From assembly GCA_938042245.1 (NCBI GenBank), contig CALIRO010000043.1:1-47336 (forward strand): DNA of 47,336 nt. Direction: 5' to 3'. A program made the position numbers and the translations under genes. Shown here one piece after another: positions 1 to 7,115 of the stretch. Every line of letters begins with the position of its first letter. The stretch's first letter is position 1. The DNA is from an uncultured Thermoguttaceae bacterium (GTDB taxonomy: Bacteria > Planctomycetota > Planctomycetia > Pirellulales > Thermoguttaceae). The notes below the pieces were generated by a model that saw nothing but the letters and a program-made list of their open reading frames with translations, made no database searches and had not been told where the DNA came from.

Positions 1-518
1 TCGGCCTGATTCGGTAGGATGGCCACAGCCGTTTCCAGATCGTTCAGGGCCGACTTTCGGAAGCTGTCCCAGCCGGGAGTAAACGGCGTCTCCAAAATGG
101 CCTTGGCCATCGCCGCCCCCCGCTGAATCAACGTGGAGGCCAACATCGTCTTGGCATATTCGGCACCCGCCTCGTCCAGGCCCTTCTCCAAGGCGCTTCG
201 GCACAGACGAATCACTTCCTCCAAATCCGATAATTTTTTCGCTTTTAGCCGCAATTCGGTGGCTTTATCCAGGTCGGCCTGCCCAGCCGGCGGTTTCGCT
301 TCCGCCGGAACTTCCGACGGTTTTTCGGAGGGCGATGGGGGTTTTTCCGCCGGGGATTTGGGGGGTTCTGTTGGGGGCGATTCGGCCCCTTGGTGGGCCG
401 GTGGTTTTTCGCCAACCGGCGGGCTTTCCGCAAAGCCCCCTGCCCACTTCTCCAAAGCCAAAATCCCCGCCAACACACCAACGCCTACCATCCCTATGCG
501 TTTTGTCCAACTCCACAT
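1..518 (-). CDS. Exported protein with helical (TPR-like) repeats, cut by the window edge
   Basis: An open reading frame on the minus strand starts at 518 and runs off the left end, so only the first 172 codons are visible. The start ATG sits about 7 bases behind a good ribosome binding site (AAGGAG). The N-terminus (MWSWTKRIGMVGVGVLAGIL) has two basic residues before a short hydrophobic stretch, which fits a signal peptide or membrane anchor. Residues from about 30 to 75 are a Pro/Glu/Lys-rich linker. After that comes an Ala/Leu/Lys-rich, probably helical region with an ADLDKATELR segment and an ALEKGLDEAGAEYAK segment, which resembles tetratricopeptide-type repeats. The family cannot be named from this fragment. 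It is probably a periplasmic scaffold protein, and the missing C-terminus would decide this. The upstream M16 protease gene points the same way. Confidence 0.75.
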   Translation of the reverse strand, partial: MWSWTKRIGMVGVGVLAGILALEKWAGGFAESPPVGEKPPAHQGAESPPTEPPKSPAEKPPSPSEKPSEVPAEAKPPAGQADLDKATELRLKAKKLSDLEEVIRLCRSALEKGLDEAGAEYAKTMLASTLIQRGAAMAKAILETPFTPGWDSFRKSALNDLETAVAILPNQA

Positions 519-786
519 GGAAACACTCCTTTTCCGTTTAACTAACAATTACATCTGCCAATCGAAACCTATCAAAAGGAACTCGTTTTCCAAGACACCG
601 ATGGGAAATCCTTTTCCTAGCATTATCATACTTCTGCCTGGGCGGGAAGAAAAGCAGGCAACGGGCTTTCGGGGCAGACGGAAGCTGTTTGCCCTCAGAA
701 AGAACAAACCCAGACGCTGGGGCAAATCGCCGTACCAAAACGGGCTCGGATTTCTACGGCGGCCACTTCGCTTGGAGCAAAACTAA
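519..786. other. Intergenic gap with no recognised element
   Basis: This gap of 268 bases lies between the stop of the M16 protease gene and the start of the left-edge gene, both on the minus strand. I see no convincing terminator hairpin with a T run and no RNA gene. A plus-strand open frame that crosses it is antisense to the left-edge gene and has no ribosome binding site. Confidence 0.5.
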
Positions 787-3717
787 CTAGGGGTTCGGCG
801 GGGGCAGCGGAGAGGTGGTGATTTGCACCAATCGCTGAAATAGTTTTTGTGCCACGGCAGCTACATCCTCCCGCCGAACCGAGCGAATCCGCTGGTCGAA
901 CTTCCGTTCGTAGTCATACCCCAGGCCAAACAGTTCATAGACGGCGGCCTGTTGGGCCTGTTCAGCGGGGGTGGTGTTTTCCTGGGCATGCAGGGCAATG
1001 ATCATTTCGACAGCCCGTTGGAATTCCTCTTCAGGGATGTCGCCTCGGCGTGCGCGGTCCAAATGGGACCGTATCCGAGTTCGCACCTCCGGGATTTTAT
1101 CTGGGGCCGTTTGGGCCACTACCACAAAATACCCCGGCGCCGGGCCGCTCATTAAAAAGGCATGCACCATATACACAAGTCCTGCTCCCCGAAGGTCCTC
1201 ATGCAGCCAACCGCCCGGATAACTATAGCCCGAAAGGATCGCATCCAGCACGGTCAGCGCCGCATATTCCTTTTCTTCGAAGAGGCTCGGCCCCGGATAG
1301 GCCAGCAAGACCATGCCGGTCTGTTTGGCCGTCTGCTTGTGCCGGAAGATGTCCTGCTCCAACTGATTCGGACGGCGGAAGTCGATCTTGGGCGCCGGAG
1401 CAGCCGTCAATTGGCCGAAATGTTCTTGAACAATCTGCAACGCCTGATCCGGCTGGATGTCGCCGAAGACGGTAACCACCATATTGCCGGGCGTAAAATA
1501 CCGGCTGTGGTAAGCCCGAAGGTCTTCCGGCCGGAGGCGCTGAACCGCTTCCAGCGTTCCGCCAGGCATGATATGGTAGGGTGTGGTGGGCGGCAGACTG
1601 GCATGAAAAAGTTCCATGAGTTCCTGCTGGGGGTTATCGGCTCGGCGGGCGATGTTGGCCAAAGCTAGTTTTTGCACCACCGCAAACTGATCCTCTGGAA
1701 ACGTGGGCTGCAAGACGCACTCGGCAAAAACGGCGGCCGCTTCAGCAAAGTCCTCCCGTAGCACGCTTGCGCTGGCGATAATGGTGTTTCGGCCGCCAAT
1801 GGCAGAAAACCGGCCGCCCATCCGGTCGAAGAACTCGGCGATCTGGGCGGCGTTCATCCGGGCAGTGCCTTTATTCAGCATGGCTGCGACCAAGGCGGAT
1901 CGGCCTGCCGTTTCCGGCGTATCTTCCAACGAACCGCCCAACACCGCTGCCTGGATGTTAACCATCGGCTTATGCGGGTGGCGTTTCAGCAGCACGCGCA
2001 GGCCGTTGGGAAGCCGAACCATCTGAATCGGCGTTTCCGGAGCGGCTTTTGTCTGGTCAGCGGTTTTCGGGGCCAGTCCCGGCGGCATAATCATCACCCG
2101 ATTGAGCCGATCCGGTGTGAAATACTTCTGGGCCGCCGCCTGCACCTCCGCAGAAGTTACCTTCTGAATACCAGCTACATAATGTTTATCAAAAAGCGGA
2201 TCACCCGTAGCTAGGAACGATCGGCCCAGGCTGTCGGCAGCGTCCTGGACGGTCTGCTGATCCAGCACCAGTTCGGCGGCCTTTTGCTTTTTCGCCTTTT
2301 GCAGTTCGGCGGGACTGACTGGTTCCTCCCGCAGACGATAGACCTGGCGGAGGATTTCGTCGGCGGCCTCTTCCCAGTGTTCCGGCGGAGCCGTAGCAAT
2401 CACGCCAAACCAACCCCGCACAAAATGCGGCGTGTAACTGGCCGTCCGGATCGAAAGCACCCAGCCCCGCTCATGCTTCAACAGCCGAACCAACCGAGAA
2501 CTATCCCCCTCGCCCAAAACGGCGGCGGCCACATCCAGAGCAAAAAGGTCCGGATGCGTCAGTTCCACAGTCGGCCAGGCCAAGATCATTTCGACCATCG
2601 TGCCTTCCATTTGGCGGACCGCTTCTCGGGGCGTAATCTGCGGCGGCTCTTGGGGCATGGCCAGCACGGTCTCCGGCCCCCGGGCAGTACCCGACCAGTG
2701 CCGAACCACCGCTGCCAAAACCTCTTCCGTATCCACATCCCCCACCACCACAACGACCTGATTGTTCGGCACGTATCGGCTTCGATAAAAGTTCAGCAGG
2801 TCCTCTCGGCTCAGACGATTCAAAGCGTCCAAATAGCCGATCGTCGGATGCCGAACCGGATGCACTTGGTAGATCGTTTGCTCAAACAGCTCCCAGAGGA
2901 CCCGACTGCGTTGCACTAGACCGTCGGCCAGCTCTTGGCGCACCACGGCGTGTTCCCGTTGGCATTCGGCTGGATCAAAGCGGGCGTGTTGCATCCAGTC
3001 GGCCAAAAGGTCGATGGCAGTCTGGACATCCTTAGCCGGGCAGTCGATGTAGTACATCGTCATCTCGGAGCTGGTCATGGCGTTGGTGGCACCGCCGAAG
3101 CGGTCGATCTTCTCGCGTATCTCGTTTTCGGTTCGGCGGGTGGTGCTGCCGCCGGAAACGATATGTTCCACCAGATGGCTAATGCCGCTGCCGAGATATT
3201 GCCCCTCGAAGGCACTACCGGTGTTTTTGACAAAACAGCGGACCGTGGCTACCGGAGCGACATGGTTTTCCTGAATAATGACGGTCAGCCCATTGGAAAG
3301 CGTCGCCAAGGTAACCGCATCCGGCAAGGGGCGGCGGTGGACCACTCGGAGCGGCTGCGGGGCCTCTGGACCTGATTTTTCGGCAACGGTAGGTGTTCCG
3401 GCGGCGGCTGGTGTTCCAGCAACAGTAGGTGTTCCGGCCGCGGTGGGTGTTCCAGCGGCGGTAGGTGTTCCAGCAACGGCTGGTTTGGCGTCGGCTGCAG
3501 GCGGCGTATGGGGAGCCGGGGACTCCGAAGATGCCGGTCCCGTCGGCGCCGTTGCGGCGGAGGTCGGCCAAACGGAAGCAAATGCCTTAGCCGGCGGACC
3601 GGCCTCGGATTGGGCAAACAACAGCCCGCCCACAGCGCCCCAAAACAGGGCAACCCCTTGAAAGAACAACATACGTGCGAGCATCGGCAACTTTTGGACT
3701 CCGACATCCCTAACCAT
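787..3717 (-). CDS. Two-domain M16 family zinc metalloprotease (exported)
   Basis: A 976-residue insulinase-like (M16) peptidase made of two tandem units, as is usual for bacterial fused M16B proteins. The first unit carries the inverted zinc motif HLVEH at residues 181-185, and Glu262 lies at the distance expected for the third zinc ligand (VVRQEL). The second unit, from about residue 570, keeps the fold pattern (PNGLRVLLKRH, LVAAMLNKGT) but lacks HxxEH, so it is the inactive partner half. The N-terminus has a hydrophobic signal-like stretch (residues 12-36), so the protein probably acts in the periplasm on peptides. A linker of five six-residue AGTPTA-like repeats (about residues 81-112) precedes the catalytic unit. 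The start at 3717 has AAGGAG 8 bases upstream; a later ATG at residue 12 is possible. Family assignment is firm, the substrate is unknown. Confidence 0.93.
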   Translation of the reverse strand: MVRDVGVQKLPMLARMLFFQGVALFWGAVGGLLFAQSEAGPPAKAFASVWPTSAATAPTGPASSESPAPHTPPAADAKPAVAGTPTAAGTPTAAGTPTVAGTPAAAGTPTVAEKSGPEAPQPLRVVHRRPLPDAVTLATLSNGLTVIIQENHVAPVATVRCFVKNTGSAFEGQYLGSGISHLVEHIVSGGSTTRRTENEIREKIDRFGGATNAMTSSEMTMYYIDCPAKDVQTAIDLLADWMQHARFDPAECQREHAVVRQELADGLVQRSRVLWELFEQTIYQVHPVRHPTIGYLDALNRLSREDLLNFYRSRYVPNNQVVVVVGDVDTEEVLAAVVRHWSGTARGPETVLAMPQEPPQITPREAVRQMEGTMVEMILAWPTVELTHPDLFALDVAAAVLGEGDSSRLVRLLKHERGWVLSIRTASYTPHFVRGWFGVIATAPPEHWEEAADEILRQVYRLREEPVSPAELQKAKKQKAAELVLDQQTVQDAADSLGRSFLATGDPLFDKHYVAGIQKVTSAEVQAAAQKYFTPDRLNRVMIMPPGLAPKTADQTKAAPETPIQMVRLPNGLRVLLKRHPHKPMVNIQAAVLGGSLEDTPETAGRSALVAAMLNKGTARMNAAQIAEFFDRMGGRFSAIGGRNTIIASASVLREDFAEAAAVFAECVLQPTFPEDQFAVVQKLALANIARRADNPQQELMELFHASLPPTTPYHIMPGGTLEAVQRLRPEDLRAYHSRYFTPGNMVVTVFGDIQPDQALQIVQEHFGQLTAAPAPKIDFRRPNQLEQDIFRHKQTAKQTGMVLLAYPGPSLFEEKEYAALTVLDAILSGYSYPGGWLHEDLRGAGLVYMVHAFLMSGPAPGYFVVVAQTAPDKIPEVRTRIRSHLDRARRGDIPEEEFQRAVEMIIALHAQENTTPAEQAQQAAVYELFGLGYDYERKFDQRIRSVRREDVAAVAQKLFQRLVQITTSPLPPPNP
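3388..3477 (-). repeat. 18-bp tandem repeat inside the M16 protease gene
   Basis: Five in-frame copies of an 18-bp unit encode repeated AGTPTA/V residues in the linker between the signal peptide and the protease domain. The unit is seen on the plus strand as repeated GGTGTTCC blocks. Copy number is likely to vary between strains because the units are nearly identical. Confidence 0.85.
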
Positions 3718-3839
3718 CCAGGGAACTCCTTTTTATCAAGAGGGTGCGCCTCGTTAGAATAAACAAAAATCCACCTTCCGACTCCCAGAGAGGAAGTACA
3801 GCCCCGGGAACATAAAGGAGGAATCGTACACCAGCCCTT

Positions 3840-4556
3840 TTAAGCTTCTTTTTTCTTCGGCGTCTTGGGGGCGAGCAGTTTCAGGAAGGCGGGCATGAAC
3901 TCCGGTAAGTCAGGCCAGCCACGGGAGGTCAGTAGATTGCCATCCACCACCACCGGGGCATCGACGAACTTAGCGCCAGCCAGTTCCAGGTCGGCCCGGA
4001 TGCCGTGGTAACAGGTCATGGTCCGCCCTTTGACCGGTCGGGCTGCCCAAACCACCTGAGGCCCATGGCACATAGCGCCGACCGGCAAGTTTTTGTCCAG
4101 GAAGTAACCTACCACCTCGAGGGCTTCCTTGATCTGACGGATTTGTTCTGGGCCACGGCCGCCAGGGATAAGCAGCCCTGCGTACTCGGCCGGCTGAACC
4201 TGTTGATAGGTCAGTTGGGCTTCGATGCCGTAGCCTTTGTATTCCACATAGTTGGTATATTGGGGGTCGAAATCATGGACCACGAGCAGCAGCCGTTTGG
4301 CCGCCGGCCCGACAACGACCGGCTCGATGTGTTCTTCCATCAGCCGATACACCATGTAATAGGTCTCCAGACCCTCGCTGAACTCGCCGATGGCGACCAG
4401 GACCTTTTTCTTTGGTTTTTTGACGGGGGCAGTAGAAGGGGCTTCCTGCTCGGCAGCCTGGAGTGCGGCCAGTTTCCCGCCTACCGTCAACCCGCCAGCC
4501 GCCAACGCCCCAATCCACCCCCGACGGGTCCACAACCACTTGTCCTGTTTTCCCAT
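3840..4556 (-). CDS. DJ-1/PfpI family protein with a Tat-like signal
   Basis: A 238-residue protein of the DJ-1/PfpI (class I glutamine amidotransferase-like) superfamily. The nucleophile elbow is GAMCHGPQ with Cys163, preceded by the typical IPGGRGPEQIR loop at 130-140 and a Glu in VAIGEFSEG that fits the conserved acidic residue. Members include proteases, glyoxalases and chaperone-like enzymes, and the exact activity cannot be read from the sequence. The N-terminus WTRRGWIGALAAGG resembles a twin-arginine signal, which would put the folded protein in the periplasm. I chose the ATG at 4556 rather than an upstream in-frame start because AAAGGAG lies 8 bases in front of it. The next gene upstream, a CoA-disulfide reductase fused to rhodanese, is on the same strand about 250 bases away, so a shared redox or sulfur stress role is possible but only inferred. 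Confidence 0.88.
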   Translation of the reverse strand: MGKQDKWLWTRRGWIGALAAGGLTVGGKLAALQAAEQEAPSTAPVKKPKKKVLVAIGEFSEGLETYYMVYRLMEEHIEPVVVGPAAKRLLLVVHDFDPQYTNYVEYKGYGIEAQLTYQQVQPAEYAGLLIPGGRGPEQIRQIKEALEVVGYFLDKNLPVGAMCHGPQVVWAARPVKGRTMTCYHGIRADLELAGAKFVDAPVVVDGNLLTSRGWPDLPEFMPAFLKLLAPKTPKKKEA

Positions 4557-4730
4557 AGCATTTCTCCTTTTAGTCCAATAGGTCTTCCGATGTTGCCGCC
4601 TCAAACTGTTCCGAGGCGGCTACGCCAGCCTTAATTTTATTTTTGGAAACCTTCCGCCAAATGATGCAACCTGTTACTGCTGGGAAAGGGGGGATCCCGT
4701 TTTTTTCCGATGGATTTTGCCCTCTGGATT

Positions 4731-4797
4731 CCCGTTTGTGCGAGAATGACACTCCGGGGATTCTCCTAAAAAATAGGCATCTACTTTACTCGGCTGA
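4731..4797 (+). repeat. Composite B/C dispersed repeat, copy 1
   Basis: A degenerate palindrome (ATTCCCG...CGAGAAT) is followed by the conserved tail CCTAAAAAATAGG, then CTACTTTACTCGGCTGA. The same arrangement occurs near 19622-19695 and 21571-21648, always in plus orientation. This copy ends just before the stop codon of the CoA-disulfide reductase gene, which is read on the other strand. Confidence 0.7.
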
Positions 4798-4804
4798 AAT
4801 GTTA

Positions 4805-6553
4805 CTATTTTTTCCGCACCATGCGGTAGGTACTCAAGCCGCCGGAGAGGTTGGCTACCTGGAAGCCGTGCTGCTGGAGGATTCGGGCGGCATAATAGCC
4901 TCGTTGGCCTACCGCGCAGTGGACCCAGATGGGCCGGTCCGCTGGCAACTGATCTAATCGGCTTCGCAGTTCCCCCAGCGGGATATGGATGCTGCCGGGC
5001 ACCGCTTGTGCGGCTCGTTCGGTGGCCGTGCGTACATCCAGGATGACCGGCCCCTTCTGCTCCGGAAGGTGGGATAGGTCCTGGGATGCCGGTGGTGCGT
5101 ATAGGGAACTGGAGGAGCGGTCGGCGTTCTGTTCCGGACGGGAGGACTGCTTTTGAGATGCCCACTGGTCCCAATGGACCACCGCTACATCCTGCCGGAG
5201 GATATTGGCGCCGATAAAGCCAGCCTGATTGATTGGGTCTTTAGCGCTGCCGAACTGTGGGGCATAGGCCAGCTCGGCTTCTTCCAGGTCGAACACACTG
5301 GCCTGTTTCTGGAGGGCAAAGGCCAAGACGTTAATTCGTTCGGCTACCCCCTGTTTACCGATTATCTGGGCGCCGAGAAGCCTTCCGGTATCCGGCGCAA
5401 AGAGCACTTTCATATGCAGCGGAGTTGCTCCAGGATAGTAGGTGGCATGGTGTGGGGGATGCAGATAAATCTTTTCATAAGGAATGCCGCATTGGCGGAG
5501 TTTGCGTTCATTGGCGCCTGTACAGGCCAAGACCCAGTCAAAGACTTGGACAATGGCTGTGCCTTGGCTACCACGATACCGGCTGGGCCTGCCGCAGATG
5601 CTATCGGCGGCGATGCGGCCTTGTCGGGCGGCTGGACCGGCCAAGGGGATAAGCGTCGATTGGCCGGTGATCCAATCCCGTACCTCCACCGCATCCCCAA
5701 CAGCCCAGATATATGGGTCACTGGTGCGCATTTGGTCATCGACCTGGATGCCGCCGCAGGGGCCGATGGCCAAACCTGCCTCCTGCGCAAGCCGAACATC
5801 CGGCCGCACCCCCACCGCCAGGAAAACCACATCGGCCTCAATGCGTTCGCCCGGTTCTGTCCGCACAGCCAGCCGATGTGGGCCGCCCCGTTCAAAACCC
5901 CTCAAACCATACCCCAGCCGAACTTCTATCCCGCGCCGTTGGAGTTCCTCTTCCACCGGAATGACCATTTCTTCATCTAAAGCGGGCAGCACATGGGTCA
6001 GTTTTTCCACCAGCACAACCTCCATCTGTCGGTGCAGGAGATTTTCGGCCAGTTCCAGGCCGATATAGCCTGCGCCGACAACGACCGCCCGCCGAGGCTG
6101 ATGCTCAGCCAGCCACTCAACGATCCGATCCGCATCCTCCAACGTGCGCAAGGTAAAAATACCTTCTAAATCCACGCCGGGCACCTCAGGGCGAATCGGC
6201 GCTGCCCCAGGCGATAAGACCAAGGCGTCGTACGATTCGACCGTCTTTTGGCCGGTCTGGACGTTGACCACTTCTATTTGCCGGTTTTCCCGGTCAATCC
6301 GACGAACCTCGCTCCGGGTGCGCACTTCAATCCGGTACCAGTCCCGGAAACGTTCCGGAGTGGCTACCAGAAGTTGCTGCCGCTGGGGAATCACCCCGCC
6401 CAAATAATACGGCAGGCCGCAATTGGCAAACGAGATCGCCGACCCCCGCTCGAAGAGGTAGATTTCCGCCTGTTCGTCCAATCGGCGGAGCCTGGCCGCA
6501 CACGACGCCCCACCAGCCACCCCGCCCACAATCAATACCCGTTTAGAAGCCAT
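4805..6553 (-). CDS. cdr: CoA-disulfide reductase fused to a C-terminal rhodanese domain
   Basis: A 582-residue flavoprotein of the pyridine nucleotide-disulfide reductase class. The FAD-binding motif is VLIVGGVAGGASCAARLRR at the N-terminus. Cys45 in SFANCGLPYY is the single active-site cysteine typical of CoA-disulfide reductases, and a second Rossmann motif (VVVGAGYIGLELAE) binds NAD(P)H. The last 100 residues are a rhodanese domain with the loop HCAVGQRG (Cys546). Known enzymes with this fusion reduce CoA disulfides, persulfides or polysulfides, so the likely role is cytoplasmic thiol or sulfane-sulfur metabolism with CoA. I chose the ATG at 6553, which follows AAAGGAGG by about 10 bases; an upstream frame extension of 11 residues has no binding site. 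The length matches CoADR-rhodanese fusions. Confidence 0.92.
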   Translation of the reverse strand: MASKRVLIVGGVAGGASCAARLRRLDEQAEIYLFERGSAISFANCGLPYYLGGVIPQRQQLLVATPERFRDWYRIEVRTRSEVRRIDRENRQIEVVNVQTGQKTVESYDALVLSPGAAPIRPEVPGVDLEGIFTLRTLEDADRIVEWLAEHQPRRAVVVGAGYIGLELAENLLHRQMEVVLVEKLTHVLPALDEEMVIPVEEELQRRGIEVRLGYGLRGFERGGPHRLAVRTEPGERIEADVVFLAVGVRPDVRLAQEAGLAIGPCGGIQVDDQMRTSDPYIWAVGDAVEVRDWITGQSTLIPLAGPAARQGRIAADSICGRPSRYRGSQGTAIVQVFDWVLACTGANERKLRQCGIPYEKIYLHPPHHATYYPGATPLHMKVLFAPDTGRLLGAQIIGKQGVAERINVLAFALQKQASVFDLEEAELAYAPQFGSAKDPINQAGFIGANILRQDVAVVHWDQWASQKQSSRPEQNADRSSSSLYAPPASQDLSHLPEQKGPVILDVRTATERAAQAVPGSIHIPLGELRSRLDQLPADRPIWVHCAVGQRGYYAARILQQHGFQVANLSGGLSTYRMVRKK

Positions 6554-6833
6554 ACCCACAGATCCTCCTTTCGCGCAACATCCCATTTTATCAGAAAAGA
6601 GAAGCTAAAGAGAAGACAAACACTGCCTACCCCCTGAAACCGGTCAACCAAAAAGAGCGCTTTTTTCATCTATGACCGGGCAGATTCAATGCTCGCTGTA
6701 CAGAGTCTGGAAGATGGGAACCGAGAGGAGCCTCTTCACCATCCTTGGTCAAACAAACCCGCTGCTGGTCTCCCTCGTACAAAAGCAGGCATTGAAACGG
6801 CCAGATTCCTGAAGAAGTTGTAGAGAGCCCGTT

Positions 6834-7012
6834 CCCTCTCCCCACCGCGGGAGAAGGTGGCCCGGGGCCAGCCGGGCCGGGTGAGGGGCGCCCCCGCCTC
6901 TCCCCTCTGTGGGAGAGGCCGGGGAGCGAAGCTCGCCGGGTGAGGGGGAAATTTCCCCCTCTTCCGTCCACGGGAGGGGGAAGCCGGGCGCAAGCCCGGC
7001 AGGGTGAGGGGG
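6834..7012 (+). repeat. Three tandem family A repeat units
   Basis: Three units of about 55 bases follow each other. Each begins with a CCCTCTCCC...GGGAGAGG palindrome, continues with a second GC-rich hairpin such as GCCGGGCGCAAGCCCGGC, and ends with GGTGAGGGG. Related units occur at 9765-9899, 19342-19506, 38203-38254 and 43755-44031. Confidence 0.85.
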
Positions 7013-7041
7013 AAATCTGACGAACAGCACAGCCGGTTTTT

Positions 7042-7068
7042 GTCATTCCCGCGCACGCGGGAATCCAG
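7042..7068. repeat. Family B palindromic repeat
   Basis: ATTCCCGCG and CGCGGGAAT form a perfect 9-bp inverted repeat with a 2-base loop, flanked by GTC and CCAG. This is the common GTCATTCCCGC-type dispersed palindrome found between genes in many bacteria. It lies just downstream of purL. Confidence 0.85.
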
Positions 7069-7115
7069 AATCATTCTGCGGGCGGGACGTCCGCACTTCG
7101 GGCAATGACCAACAA

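Larger units (their letters stand above)
6554..7115. other. Intergenic region filled by repeats
   Basis: This 562-base gap between the end of purL and the start of the CoA-disulfide reductase gene, both minus strand, holds three tandem family A units and one family B palindrome. I see no gene. The first 280 bases upstream of the reductase start (6554-6833) have no repeat and should contain its promoter, which I cannot place. Confidence 0.7.

Noticed and set aside
5153..5980. A 275-codon plus-strand open frame
   Set aside because: It is antisense to the CoA-disulfide reductase, whose motifs are clear in the other frame.
6834..7012. A possible CRISPR array
   Set aside because: The tandem units touch one another with no unique spacers of constant length, and no cas gene is near.
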